The notes: generated by a model not told the origin, from the sequence alone. A DNA stretch of 64,000 bases from JBBDST01 sp040904765 (GCA_040904765.1 JBBDST010000065.1:3297-67296), one strand, 5' to 3'; counted from the stretch's first letter, positions 35,308 through 44,960 are shown. Numbers and translations: made by a program.

Positions 35308-35860
35308 ACTTATGCTCCTGTGCCGGCTGTGTTCTGATGATGAGATGTGACAGGTCTGTTATGAACGTCATCGTAAACTGCGCTACGGACGTGACGGTGG
35401 CAGTGATGCCACGTCACTTCACATGAGTATTGTGCGCTTGCCGCACATATCTGCTTGCAAAGTCGCGTCGCACGTGATGCCCACCAAGTACTTGCAGCGA
35501 TGGCCTTACGTTTGGTTCATGGCCTTTGTTGACATCGACAATCTTGTTCTGACCGTCGAGACAACAATCGGGCGGCAGCAACCTCCCTTACGCGTCTTCT
35601 CTCCGCATGTCGCAAACGGTGCACTGGCATGTCCTGCGGGCATAACCCTCGACGTTTCTAACCTGCAACGTCCCAGATGTTTCACCAACGGCCTGCTGTG
35701 CGGTGCAGCGGGACAGATCCACGAACGTTTCGTGACCCACCGGATCGAAACGGCGAAGTTGGTGATGCACACCATGGCAGTCGTCTGATCCAACGCCAAC
35801 GCCCATCGATGCCCAACCACTAACGCCATGACCGCAGACTGTGACAGTGACCCGGAAAGG
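35308..35860. other. Gene-free stretch between ECF sigma and diguanylate cyclase genes
   Basis: About 550 bases. Open frames at 35423-35788 (plus) and 35506-35997 (minus) overlap each other, are rich in unlikely residues, and show no domain. Apart from the hairpin at 35391-35417, I recognise nothing here. Confidence 0.4.
35391..35417. promoter_or_regulatory. Bulged inverted repeat upstream of ECF sigma gene
   Basis: GTGAC-g-GTGGCA pairs with TGCCAC-GTCAC around the loop GTGA, 11 pairs with one bulged G. It lies 84-110 bases before the sigma factor start and may be an operator or a terminator. Confidence 0.4.
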
Positions 35861-37462
35861 TCAGGGTTGATCGGCAATCCGCGCGCGTTTCGCCTGATAC
35901 ATACGTCGATCCGCATCCGCCAGTGCCTGATCAAAATCACCGTCACCGTCGAGCGTGACGGCGCCAACGGACACCTCGACAGACACGACTGGGCCAATGT
36001 CGGCCGGTTGAGCCAGGGTGCGTTGAATCCGTCCGATTAGCGCCTCGGTTTCTTTCGGACCAAGCGTCTCACAAACGACTACGAACTCATCGCCACCAAC
36101 GCGCGCCACACAATCAGTCTCGCGCGTCACCTGACGTAGACGTGTGGCAAGCAGCGCCAATAGACGGTCGCCGGCCTCATGTCCGTAGGTGTCATTGATG
36201 GGTTTAAACCCGTTCACATCAAGAAACATCACGGTGATCGGCGTGCCTGCCCGTCGTGCCCGTGCGAGTGCTGCCTGGACGTAAACATACAGCCCCGCCC
36301 GATTGACAAGCCCAGTGAGCTGGTCGGTATGTGCCTTTACATACAGCTTCTCTTGGGCCTGGTAACGCCAAGTGACATCAGTGTGCGTGATGATCGCCCC
36401 GCCTTGCTCGCCACCCAGCGGTGATGCACGTAGCTCCCACCAGGTCGGCGTTGGACCTTCTAGCTCATAGTCGAGCGTTTCTAACTCGCTGGCGCCCGCC
36501 AGCACCGCGTTCAGCGCGGTAAGGACCGCCTGGGCATCTTCACAGCCTTGGTTGGCGCTGGTGGTACAAACCGTCCGATAGTTGGCTCCCACCCCGATCA
36601 AGGCGGGGTTGGCATCGGCTTTGACACTGGAGTCTCGCCAGGCCCGATTCACCTGAACGATCACACCGAACCGGTCGATCACTGCCGTTGGAGTGGCGAG
36701 CGCTTCTAGCATCGAGCGTAACTGTACCTCTCGCTGAGCGAGTGCATGCAGCGCCTGCTGCTCTTTGGTGACGTCCACGAACGTGACAACCAGCCCCGCC
36801 GACTGATTGCCACCAACCGCCAAAGGCGCGTATTGCATCCTTAAAACGAGACCCGTCTCTATCTCGACGTGATAGATCGCATCAGCGTCGGCTGCGATGT
36901 CATCGAGCCCTTCGAGCACGATGCGGGCCATCGGCCCCAACGTATCCAACCACCCATGCCCCAACAATTGATCGAATGACCGTCCCAACAAGTCCGTCAG
37001 TCGATCATTGGCATACACCAACCGACCCGACCTGTCGATGTGCGCAACTCCGGACGGATTACCTGCCGTCAGTGCCGCCAGGTGGCTGCTGACATCACGC
37101 TTAACCGCGATGAAGTTGGTAATTTCACCTGCCTGGTCCAATAATGGAGTGATGGTCATCTGATCGGTGTAAAGCTCGCCGTCGTGGCGCCGGTTAACTA
37201 ACTCGCCTGTCCATGTCCGCCCTGCCAGGATCTCCGCCCACAACTCGGTGTAGAACGACTCTTCTTGTATTCCTGAGCGCAACAGGCGAGGCGTCTGACC
37301 GACCGCCTCGTCTAGCTCGTAGCCGGTCACTTCCGAAAAGGCTGGATTGACATACAAAATCACCCCATCCCGGTCGGTGATTACCAGCATGTTCTCCACA
37401 GCGTCCAAAGCCGCCGACGCCAATGCGTCAGGAAGCTGAATGTTCGATGGGGAGATGGACAT
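35861..37462 (-). CDS. PAS-domain diguanylate cyclase
   Basis: About 533 residues. A first PAS domain has ITDRDGVILYVNPAFSEVTG (about residue 30) and a PAC-like GEITNFIAVKRDV; a second contains HIDRSGRLVYANDRLTDLLG (about 145), and a third VIDRFGVIVQVNRAWRDS (about 270). The C-terminal GGDEF domain has LDVNGFKPINDTYGHEAGD and VARVGGDEFVVVCE. An RETD inhibitory site lies five residues before GGDEF, so product feedback is expected. It makes cyclic di-GMP. ATG 37462 is taken as start; the frame extends to 37531. Confidence 0.92.
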   Translation of the reverse strand: MSISPSNIQLPDALASAALDAVENMLVITDRDGVILYVNPAFSEVTGYELDEAVGQTPRLLRSGIQEESFYTELWAEILAGRTWTGELVNRRHDGELYTDQMTITPLLDQAGEITNFIAVKRDVSSHLAALTAGNPSGVAHIDRSGRLVYANDRLTDLLGRSFDQLLGHGWLDTLGPMARIVLEGLDDIAADADAIYHVEIETGLVLRMQYAPLAVGGNQSAGLVVTFVDVTKEQQALHALAQREVQLRSMLEALATPTAVIDRFGVIVQVNRAWRDSSVKADANPALIGVGANYRTVCTTSANQGCEDAQAVLTALNAVLAGASELETLDYELEGPTPTWWELRASPLGGEQGGAIITHTDVTWRYQAQEKLYVKAHTDQLTGLVNRAGLYVYVQAALARARRAGTPITVMFLDVNGFKPINDTYGHEAGDRLLALLATRLRQVTRETDCVARVGGDEFVVVCETLGPKETEALIGRIQRTLAQPADIGPVVSVEVSVGAVTLDGDGDFDQALADADRRMYQAKRARIADQP

Positions 37463-37806
37463 AACCAGATCATGCCCTCCGTCTTTAGGTACAGCAGGGT
37501 CTAAGGGCCTGTTTTCCCTGGGATAGCGCAAGGTCGTGTTGAGTGTTTCTTCGTGCTTGTGGTTGTTTGCTTGTGAGCGCAGTGAAGTTATGCAATATCA
37601 CGGCGCTGGCGTTCTCGCTACCCGTTTGGCGCCGGCTTGCGTTGATGTGGTCTAGATCGTTGGGCGCGCCGATGCTTACACCAAAACAAACAAGTAGCGC
37701 TCACCTTGCTCGCGTCGTATGTCACAGCTCCGCTCGTCTGCGTGAGGGCGAAAAACTACGGCCGCAGCATGTCATGTTGAGGCGATCTGCGACGGCATGT
37801 GCCTGT
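37463..37806. other. Intergenic stretch without recognised gene
   Basis: About 340 bases between the diguanylate cyclase start and the NYN-protein stop. Small frames occur but lack domains and ribosome sites. I see nothing specific. Confidence 0.4.
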
Positions 37807-38919
37807 TTACGCCTTGTCATCACGCCCGTCAGGCAGATACAGGTAATACTCTTGATCGGCTTCTTCCCAATCCATTTCAACCAGATCCTTCGCCACGGCG
37901 GCTTTACAAAACTGCAAAAAACCGGCATAACCAAGGTTTTTTTCGGAAAAATCGGGTTGCCGTTTGCGTAGCTGATCTTTCAATCCTGACAGTGGCGGGT
38001 CGCCACCAAGCTCAACCATCAACTCGCCCACCGTGTTCGCCAAAAGGGTGAACGCCTGGTCTTCATCTCGTGGTGCAGACGGAAAGTCAACTTCAGGGTC
38101 ACCTGGTGCTGTGCCGTCAGACAACGTGATTACCCCGTGGGTTTCAAGATGACGCAGTAGCTCTCGAAAGCCGCGAAAACCGTAATCCGTCTCAGAAAAC
38201 GTCGGGTCTTTTCGCAGCAGGGCGCGTTTCAGCCCTGATGCCCGAACGATTCCACTCGTCGAAGACTGCACTCCCGTGAGCGTCCGGGTAAGCATCCGTT
38301 CAAGTTTGCGTAAGTCTTGTTTCGGTGAAGAACTGTCAGACTTTGCGGACGCATCGGTTTCTGGTCGTCTGCCCGTTTTGGTAGCGGCCGCCGGTTTGGC
38401 GGTGCGCCCCGAGCGGGAGGTTTGTTTTTCATCACGCGCCGGGATGCCGTCAAGACGGTCGTAGAAGATGAACTCATCACATGCCGGTGGCAGCATCGCT
38501 GAGGTTGAGCCTTTCAAGCCCACCCCGATCACTTTTTTATTCAGTTCGCGCAGTTTGCTTACTAGCGGCGTGAAATCAGAGTCCCCTGACACGATCACAA
38601 ACGTTGACACAAAGTCACGCGTCAAGGCCAGTTCCATAGCGTCGACTGCCATCTGGATATCGGCAGCGTTTTTCCGCACCGAATCGGAACGCTGCGGAAT
38701 TTCGATAAGTTCGATATTGGCATCAACCATACGGCGACGGTCATCGCGAAACAGGTTCCAGTCGGCGTAGGCGCGACGCAAGATCAGCCGCCCCCGTTCG
38801 GAGAGTGCTTCAAGCAGCGGTTGCGGATCAAAGCGGTATCCGATGTCGCGTGCACCGATCGCCACGTTTTCATGGTCGATATATACGGCCAGACGTTCTT
38901 CAGACGGTTCCATAGTCAC
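37807..38919 (-). CDS. NYN-domain protein with two OST-HTH/LOTUS-like domains
   Basis: A 370-residue protein. The N-terminal NYN (PIN-like) domain shows AVYIDHENVAIG (about residue 10), ADIQMAVDAMELAL and VSGDSDFTPLVSKLRE (about 110), giving the conserved acidic residues of an RNase fold. A basic, Ser-rich linker follows. Two LOTUS-type repeats then occur: ASGLKRALLRKDPTFSETDY (about 230) and GLKDQLRKRQPDFSEKNLGY (about 318). It probably binds and may cut structured RNA. GTG 38919 overlaps the HAD gene stop by 4 bases. Confidence 0.85.
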   Translation of the reverse strand: MTMEPSEERLAVYIDHENVAIGARDIGYRFDPQPLLEALSERGRLILRRAYADWNLFRDDRRRMVDANIELIEIPQRSDSVRKNAADIQMAVDAMELALTRDFVSTFVIVSGDSDFTPLVSKLRELNKKVIGVGLKGSTSAMLPPACDEFIFYDRLDGIPARDEKQTSRSGRTAKPAAATKTGRRPETDASAKSDSSSPKQDLRKLERMLTRTLTGVQSSTSGIVRASGLKRALLRKDPTFSETDYGFRGFRELLRHLETHGVITLSDGTAPGDPEVDFPSAPRDEDQAFTLLANTVGELMVELGGDPPLSGLKDQLRKRQPDFSEKNLGYAGFLQFCKAAVAKDLVEMDWEEADQEYYLYLPDGRDDKA

Positions 38920-39548
38920 CCTGTGGTCGTTGTGAATAGTTGTCGTATGCTCGCCGCGACACGTTCATGATCGCCGTCGTGCCACACAGCGTTCATCCCT
39001 AACTGTTGGGCTGCTTCGACGTTGCGTGGCAGATCATCAACGAATACACAGGAGCTCGCGTCAAGCCTAAGGCGTGTGAGCATCAGTTGATAGATCGCCG
39101 GGTCAGGTTTCCGTAGCCCCACATCTTCAGAGATCAGCACTTCGTCAAACGACTGGTTGATCCGTTCAAACGGGTAAAGGGATCGTCCCCAAGAGTTTGA
39201 CAGGACAGCCGTCACCAATTGTCGTTGACGCAATTCGTCAGCAACGTCCCAAAGATCGCCGTCGGGGATCGCATCGCGAAACAAGCCGCCGATCAGCGGC
39301 ACGTCAGGTACCTGGTGGCCTTCACTGATGAGCAGTTCGCGTAACTGCCGTTCGAACTCACCTTCAGTGATCTCGCCTCGTTCGACCTTACCGATGACGC
39401 CACCGCCGGTGGTACGTGAGGCGTCGACGAGCAGCCGCACACACGTACCGGTCGGTATCCCAATCTCGGTTTCGAACGCATGAAATGACTGGTGTAATGG
39501 GCGAGTCAACACTCCCCCATAGTCAAGAATAAGCGCGCGATACACCAT
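38916..39548 (-). CDS. HAD-superfamily hydrolase, epoxide-hydrolase-N/ACAD10-like
   Basis: A 210-residue HAD protein. Motif I reads LILDYGGVLTR, the DxGGV form seen in soluble epoxide hydrolase N-domains and ACAD10; VLSNSWGRSLYP is motif II, and GLRKPDPAIYQLML with FVDDLPRNVEAA give motifs III and IV. It is a likely phosphatase. Its ATG shares a base with the stop of the APH-like kinase gene (TAATG). In ACAD10 an equivalent HAD domain is fused to an APH kinase domain. Confidence 0.85.
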   Translation of the reverse strand: MVYRALILDYGGVLTRPLHQSFHAFETEIGIPTGTCVRLLVDASRTTGGGVIGKVERGEITEGEFERQLRELLISEGHQVPDVPLIGGLFRDAIPDGDLWDVADELRQRQLVTAVLSNSWGRSLYPFERINQSFDEVLISEDVGLRKPDPAIYQLMLTRLRLDASSCVFVDDLPRNVEAAQQLGMNAVWHDGDHERVAASIRQLFTTTTG

Positions 39549-40588
39549 TACCGTCCTGACGCTTTAGCAATCTCGTGGGAACGTTCGGCCAGTTCAGGCA
39601 CGATCCGTTCAAAAAATGTCAGTTCGTCCTGATCTGCGTTGTCGTACATGCCAGAGCGAAAACGGGCATACACCCCTTCAAGGATGCACGCCATCTTCCA
39701 GTAACCAAACGACAGGTAAAACTCAATATCGCTGCAGTCAATCCCAGATTTTTCCTGATAACGGCCAATTACCTGATCCCGAGTCCAAAACCCGGGGGCA
39801 AGCGTGGGTGCATCCCTGAGGGGAAACACCGAGTCTCCATCTTGGGTCCAGTACACCAGCAGTACACCCAAATCGGCGAGCGGGTCACCAAGCGTGGCGA
39901 TCTCCCAGTCAAGCACGGCAGCAACTGCCGTTGTGTCTGGATTGATAATGACATTGTCAAGGCGATAGTCGCCGTGTACGACGCGTGCGCCGGCCTGTGG
40001 AACTGGCACCGTTGCCGCGAGGCGGTCATGCAAGTCCAGCAGTAAGGTCATATCGCGCTGACTGGCCGACGCGACTTGTGAACTCCACCGTTTCAACTGG
40101 CGTTGTACATACCCGTCACGTCGCGCCAGCTCACCAAGACCAACGTGGTCGACGTCAACGGCATGCAATTCAGCGAGGACATCAACAAGATGTTCTGACA
40201 CGTCGGCGCGCCGTGCGATGGGGATATGTGCGTCAACGTCGCTTGGTGTGCGCAACACCACACCGTCAACAAATTCCATGACATAAAACGGGGCACCAGT
40301 GATCGACACGTCTGTTTCAAGTCCGACACAGGCAGGTACGGGCACGGCAGTTGATGCCAGGGCGGTAATGAGCCGATGTTCACGTCCCATGTCGTGGGCG
40401 CTTTCTAACACCTCACCAAGCGGCGGACGACGCAAAATGACCTGTCGATTATCTTTATCACGCACAATAAACGTGAGGTTTGATCGGCCACCTTCAATTT
40501 TGGTGAACGTCAACGGTTCCGTCAGCGACGTCCGTTGGGTAATCCATTCGGTCACCGCATCAAGGGTGATCCCAGCCACTTCCGTCAC
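39548..40588 (-). CDS. APH-family phosphotransferase, ACAD10/11-like kinase domain
   Basis: A 346-residue kinase-like protein: VILRRPPLGEVLESAHDMGR near residue 52, the catalytic loop VVHGDYRLDNVIINP (about 205) and the metal motif AVLDWEIATLGDPLADLG (about 225). This pattern matches the kinase domain of ACAD10/ACAD11, which phosphorylates 4-hydroxyacyl-CoA. GTG 40588 follows AAGGAA. The HAD gene overlaps directly downstream, so they form one operon with the NYN gene. Confidence 0.88.
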   Translation of the reverse strand: MTEVAGITLDAVTEWITQRTSLTEPLTFTKIEGGRSNLTFIVRDKDNRQVILRRPPLGEVLESAHDMGREHRLITALASTAVPVPACVGLETDVSITGAPFYVMEFVDGVVLRTPSDVDAHIPIARRADVSEHLVDVLAELHAVDVDHVGLGELARRDGYVQRQLKRWSSQVASASQRDMTLLLDLHDRLAATVPVPQAGARVVHGDYRLDNVIINPDTTAVAAVLDWEIATLGDPLADLGVLLVYWTQDGDSVFPLRDAPTLAPGFWTRDQVIGRYQEKSGIDCSDIEFYLSFGYWKMACILEGVYARFRSGMYDNADQDELTFFERIVPELAERSHEIAKASGR

Positions 40589-40607
40589 ATTGTTTCCTTT
40601 TCAAACA

Positions 40608-40642
40608 CCTCGGCCCGCCGGCAGATGCCAAACGGGCCGAGG
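40608..40642 (-). terminator. Stem-loop after korB
   Basis: CCTCGGCCCG (40608-40617) and CGGGCCGAGG (40633-40642) form a perfect 10-bp stem with a 15-base loop, 26 bases after the korB stop. It is followed on the minus strand by TGTTTG, a weak U tract. Confidence 0.65.
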
Positions 40643-40667
40643 ATGCATCTCATGCACAACCCTAGGG

Positions 40668-41681
40668 CTATGCGACCTCCCACACGTTGCCTGATGCCAG
40701 CAAAGAAGCTAGATCGTTTGAACCGGACTGTTTTGCGTGCGCAACTTCCGCCTGCAGTACGTGGTCATACACCGGACGCTTGACGTCACGGAACACGCCC
40801 AGCGGGGTCGGGCCGGTCGGGTTGTGCGACAAGCGTGACAGCGCGTACGCGGTTGTTGGGTCTTGGCGGGTCGGGTCGTGAACGACGATCCGATCGCCTG
40901 CTTCGGCAGTGGGAACAATACTCATCGACCCATCGTTTTTGGCCACAACCGCAAATTCTTTTTCTGGACCGAACACGATCGGTTCGCCAGTTTTCAGCAG
41001 AATCTGGTTATGGTGTTTGAGTTTCGGGTCTTTCAGTGCGACGAACGCACCATCGTTGAAGATGTTGCAGTTCTGGTAGATCTCGACAAACGACGTGCCT
41101 TGGTGGTTTGCCGCGGCAGTCAACACCTCAGTGAGGTGCTTGCGGTCGGTGTCATACGAGCGCGCAACGAACGTCGCTTCGGCACCCAATGCCAAACTAA
41201 CCGGCGAGATTGGCTGGTCAATTGAGCCTGTCGGGGTCGACTTGTGCCGTGACCCGACCGGCGAGGTGGGCGAGTACTGACCTTTGGTTAGCCCATACAC
41301 CTCGTTGTTGAACAGCAAGATGTTCAGGTTGACGTTGCGACGCAGCGCATGCATCAGGTGGTTGCCGCCAATCGACAGCCCGTCACCGTCACCAGTTACA
41401 ACCCAAATGTCAAGGTCGGGACGTGTAATGGCAAGTCCGGTTGCGACTGTCGGCGCACGACCGTGAATGGTGTGAAAACCGTAGGTGTTCATGTAGTACG
41501 GGAAGCGCGATGAACAGCCGATACCCGAAACAAACACGGTCGATTCCGGTCGTGCCCCAACTTCAGGTAGCACTGACTGCACGGTCGCAAGGATCGCGTA
41601 GTCGCCACAACCCGGGCACCAGCGCACCTCACGATCGGACGTGAAGTCTTTCTTCGTGAGTTTCTCGTTTGTGGTTGTCAT
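40668..41681 (-). CDS. korB: 2-oxoacid:ferredoxin oxidoreductase subunit beta (KorB-like)
   Basis: A 337-residue thiamine-diphosphate subunit: REVRWCPGCGDYAILATVQ near the N-terminus, GIGCSSRFPYYMNTYGFHT (about 50), the ThPP motif WVVTGDGDGLSIGGNH (about 93) and LNILLFNNEVYGLTKGQYSPT. With the alpha subunit it oxidatively decarboxylates 2-oxoglutarate or a similar acid and reduces ferredoxin. The start overlaps korA by 4 bases. A strong stem-loop ends the operon. Confidence 0.93.
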   Translation of the reverse strand: MTTTNEKLTKKDFTSDREVRWCPGCGDYAILATVQSVLPEVGARPESTVFVSGIGCSSRFPYYMNTYGFHTIHGRAPTVATGLAITRPDLDIWVVTGDGDGLSIGGNHLMHALRRNVNLNILLFNNEVYGLTKGQYSPTSPVGSRHKSTPTGSIDQPISPVSLALGAEATFVARSYDTDRKHLTEVLTAAANHQGTSFVEIYQNCNIFNDGAFVALKDPKLKHHNQILLKTGEPIVFGPEKEFAVVAKNDGSMSIVPTAEAGDRIVVHDPTRQDPTTAYALSRLSHNPTGPTPLGVFRDVKRPVYDHVLQAEVAHAKQSGSNDLASLLASGNVWEVA

Positions 41682-43567
41682 GCCGGACCTCCGAAACCAA
41701 ACGTTTCAATCGCAGCAATAAGTTCGGTCGAAGTGAATGGTTGTCCACCCACCTGATTGTAGGACTTGATGTCAATCAGTGACTTGGCGCGCAGCACCAT
41801 CGCCAACTGGCCAACATTGTTCTCGGGCAAGATCACCGTTTCGTAGCCACGCATAATCTCAATCAGATCATTGGGTAGTGGTGCGACGTGACGAATGTGC
41901 ACCTGGGCAACTTTGCGGCCGTTTTTGCGCAGCTGGTTGCATGCTGCCGTGATGGGTCCCCAGGTTGATCCCCAGCCCAGCACGAGCACGCTTGCGTCAC
42001 CGTCCGGGTCAATAACTTCAGTTGGTGGCAGGCTGTTGGCGATGCCCTGCAAACGCTCGTGACGCATCATCGTCTGGTTGTGGTGGTTGGCGGTCTCATA
42101 GGAGATGTGGCCGGTTTCTGGGTCTTTCTCCAACCCGCCGATGCGGTGTTCAAGACCGCTCGTGCCCGGCAGTGCCCATGCGCGTGCCATCGTTTCTGGA
42201 TCGCGCTTGTACGGCAGATATTCGCCGTTTTCACCGTTTGGTTCCGTCGTGAAATTGACGCAGCCAGTGAGGTCAGGCAGATCGTCAACGTCAGGGATAA
42301 GCCACGGTTCGGCGGAGTTGGCAAGATAGCCGTCAGACAGGTAAGCCACCGGTGTGCGATAGGTCAAAGCGATCCGTGCCGCTTCAATCATGGTATTGAA
42401 ACAGTCCGAAGGCGATGACGGTGCGATCACCGGAATCGGCGACTCACCGTTGCGGCCAAACATCAACTGCAACAGGTCAGACTGTTCGGTTTTGGTTGGC
42501 AAACCGGTTGATGGGCCACCGCGCTGCACGTCGATAACAATCATCGGCAGTTCGGTCATCATGCCAAGACCCATTGCTTCTGTCTTCAGCGCAATACCTG
42601 GACCAGATGAGGCGGTGGCGGCAAGCGTGCCACCAAAGGCGGCACCGATTACCGAACCCATCGCCGCGATCTCGTCTTCTGCCTGGAACGTGGTAACCCC
42701 GTAAGAGCGGTGTTTAGCAAGTTCGTGCAGAATGTCACTGGCTGGAGTAATCGGATACGAACCAAAGAACAGTTCAAGTCCGGCGCGCTGTGCGGCAGCG
42801 ATCAGCCCGTAGGCGGCAGCCTGGTTGCCGGTGATGTTGCGGTAACGGCCGGCGGGAAGTTCAGCTGAGCGAACTTCGTAGGTGAACGCAAACGCTTCGG
42901 TCGTTTCGCCGTAGTACCAGCCAGCTTTCAACGCAGCGATGTTTGCTTCGACCAGACTTTGGTTTTTGGCGAACTTTTCTGCCAGCCATCTTTCGGTGTC
43001 CCCGACAGGCCGTGAGAACATCCACGACACCAGTCCTAACGCCACCATGTTTTTGGAACGTTCGGCTTCTTTCTTGTTCAAGTCACCGCGGTCGATGTAG
43101 TCCGCCAGCGCCCCAAGCGTGATTTCGGTAAGGGCCACGCGTTGAACCGTAAAGTCGGTGAGGGTGCCGTCTTCGAGCGGATCTGACGTGTAACCGGCTT
43201 TTTGCAGATTGCGCGCGTCAAACTCGTCAGTGTTGACGATGATCTGTCCGCCGCGCTTCACCTCCGCCAGGTGTTTTTTTAAGGCTGCCGGATTCATCGC
43301 CACAAGCACATCTGGTGCGTCACCAGGGGTGTGAATCTTCTCGTCTGAGAAGTGAAGCTGAAACGAACTGACCCCACCGAGGGTTCCAGCGGGTGCGCGG
43401 ATCTCTGCCGGAAAGTCGGGCAGGGTTGCGATGTCGTTACCTGCTAAGGCGATCTGGGTTGTAAAGCGATCCCCAGTGAGCTGCATGCCGTCGCCAGAGT
43501 CGCCGGCGAAACGCACTACAGCGTGAGAAATCGGTGTTGTTTTATGCTCGGTGGCCGCGCTACTCAT
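41678..43567 (-). CDS. korA: 2-oxoacid:ferredoxin oxidoreductase subunit alpha (fused gamma-alpha, KorA-like)
   Basis: A 629-residue fused subunit. The N-terminal gamma domain has VVRFAGDSGDGMQLTGDRF and LVAMNPAALKKHL; the alpha part begins near residue 220 with ITGNQAAAYGLIAAAQRAGL and YPITPASDILHELAKH, followed by TASSGPGIALKTEAMGLG and DVQRGGPSTGLPTKTEQSDL. GAGG precedes the ATG. No ferredoxin gene is adjacent. 2-Oxoglutarate is the most likely substrate by family, as in mycobacterial KorAB. Confidence 0.93.
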   Translation of the reverse strand: MSSAATEHKTTPISHAVVRFAGDSGDGMQLTGDRFTTQIALAGNDIATLPDFPAEIRAPAGTLGGVSSFQLHFSDEKIHTPGDAPDVLVAMNPAALKKHLAEVKRGGQIIVNTDEFDARNLQKAGYTSDPLEDGTLTDFTVQRVALTEITLGALADYIDRGDLNKKEAERSKNMVALGLVSWMFSRPVGDTERWLAEKFAKNQSLVEANIAALKAGWYYGETTEAFAFTYEVRSAELPAGRYRNITGNQAAAYGLIAAAQRAGLELFFGSYPITPASDILHELAKHRSYGVTTFQAEDEIAAMGSVIGAAFGGTLAATASSGPGIALKTEAMGLGMMTELPMIVIDVQRGGPSTGLPTKTEQSDLLQLMFGRNGESPIPVIAPSSPSDCFNTMIEAARIALTYRTPVAYLSDGYLANSAEPWLIPDVDDLPDLTGCVNFTTEPNGENGEYLPYKRDPETMARAWALPGTSGLEHRIGGLEKDPETGHISYETANHHNQTMMRHERLQGIANSLPPTEVIDPDGDASVLVLGWGSTWGPITAACNQLRKNGRKVAQVHIRHVAPLPNDLIEIMRGYETVILPENNVGQLAMVLRAKSLIDIKSYNQVGGQPFTSTELIAAIETFGFGGPA

Positions 43568-43804
43568 CGGCGGACCTCACGGTTCATCACAACAGCTTCC
43601 TTGTTTAGGCGCGCGGTGCGCGCACGAGATTGCTGACCTGACTTCACACCAATTGCCTTGCCTGTGGAACACACCCGCTTGAAGCTGCTCCAGTGGTTGC
43701 ACGAAACGGTACGGACAGTGCTTGCCTGCCGTTCTCGTGATACGTCAACGGTACCGTGCGACAAGGACAGTAACAGCCCAATCGTGCATCTGAAAACACC
43801 CCGC

Positions 43805-44860
43805 CTAGCAGATTGCTCGCAGCAGCTGATATGGGTTCGTTGGACGGCTCCCACCAACGTGCACTTCAAAGTGAATGTGCTCTGCGCCGCGGGTCGCGTT
43901 ACCGGTCGAACCGTTGGTTGCAATCTGCTGTCCGGCCATCACACGCTGGCCGTTACCGGCCACATGCGAGTCAAGATGCATATACCAATAGTGGTCGCCA
44001 TTGTCGCCACGCAAGACGCCCCACAAACCTGCCGAACGGCCCCTTCGTTGAATCTGCCACACGCCGTCGGTGATGGCCCGCACCGGAATGCCAAGGGGGC
44101 CCATAATGTCAGTGCCGCGATGACGGCGGCCACCAGATCGCGCGTGGCCCCACGAGTTGATGAAATGCCGTGGCCGATCCAGTGGACACACCATGCCGGC
44201 ACTGACTCGGGTGGCAGAACCGTTCGCAGCGACGCTTTGCTGTCGTCGGAGCCGTTCGCGTTCAGATCGTTCCTGCACCGTGAGTGTGTTTTCGAGCTCA
44301 CGGGCACGCTCAAACTCGGTTTCAAGACTGCGGCCGAGTTCTTCTAGTTCTTCTTGCGCGTCAGCAAGCGCAGCACGCCGGGTATCTAACCGGGACTGTT
44401 CACCGGCAAGATGTGTGCGAGATGCCACAACCAGTTCGGCTCGGGCTTGTTCAGCCATCACCATCCGCTGCACTGTTTCAACCCGTAATAACGCGCCGGC
44501 TGGGTCGGGGCTGGAAAGAAACACGGCGAGAGGATCAATTGCTGCGCCATGTTTATACACGGCTCTGATTCGTGCTTGCACCAATTCTTCGAGCGCGACA
44601 AGTTCGTCACGTAAATGGCCGATTTCGGCTTCAATGGTCTCGGCATCGTCTTCGATTTGGGCTGTTTGTGCCGTCAAATCGGCGTAGCGTGCAAGATGGC
44701 GGTTGAGTCGCTGTTCAACTTCGGTGCGTTCACGCGCCGCGACTTCGCGCTGGCGCTGGATGTCAGCTAAAGATGTTGCCGCATTGGCTGCACCGTCAAC
44801 AACAACCGCGACCACAAGCAGGGCAGCGATGGCAACGAGAAATCCGCGACAACACTGCAT
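43805..44860 (-). CDS. Peptidoglycan M23 metallopeptidase with coiled coil
   Basis: About 351 residues, secreted: signal peptide FLVAIAALLVVAVVVDGAANA, then a long coiled coil (ADIQRQREVAARERTEVEQR to the RARELENTL region, about 25-200), then the M23 domain. Zinc ligands are in RRHRGTDIMG and EHIHFEVHVGG. It resembles EnvC-like hydrolases that act on cell-wall crosslinks at division. ATG 44860 is chosen because GAAAGG precedes it; ATG 44884 lacks a site. It lies between enoyl-CoA hydratase and korA. Confidence 0.9.
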   Translation of the reverse strand: MQCCRGFLVAIAALLVVAVVVDGAANAATSLADIQRQREVAARERTEVEQRLNRHLARYADLTAQTAQIEDDAETIEAEIGHLRDELVALEELVQARIRAVYKHGAAIDPLAVFLSSPDPAGALLRVETVQRMVMAEQARAELVVASRTHLAGEQSRLDTRRAALADAQEELEELGRSLETEFERARELENTLTVQERSERERLRRQQSVAANGSATRVSAGMVCPLDRPRHFINSWGHARSGGRRHRGTDIMGPLGIPVRAITDGVWQIQRRGRSAGLWGVLRGDNGDHYWYMHLDSHVAGNGQRVMAGQQIATNGSTGNATRGAEHIHFEVHVGGSRPTNPYQLLRAIC

Positions 44861-44960
44861 CCACAACCTTTCACTGGTAACCATTGCGACGTACTTGCCA
44901 GTGGTGCGTTGCTGATCGTAGCGGCGCGCACACTCAAAGGACGGATACTTCCCTGACCGG

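Noticed and set aside
35423..35997. Overlapping frames on both strands considered as an HNH or transposase remnant
   Set aside because: No HNH, DDE or other catalytic motif could be read in any frame.
43568..43804. Possible gene or tRNA between korA and the M23 peptidase
   Set aside because: No tRNA T-loop signature and no credible open frame outside the antisense shadows.
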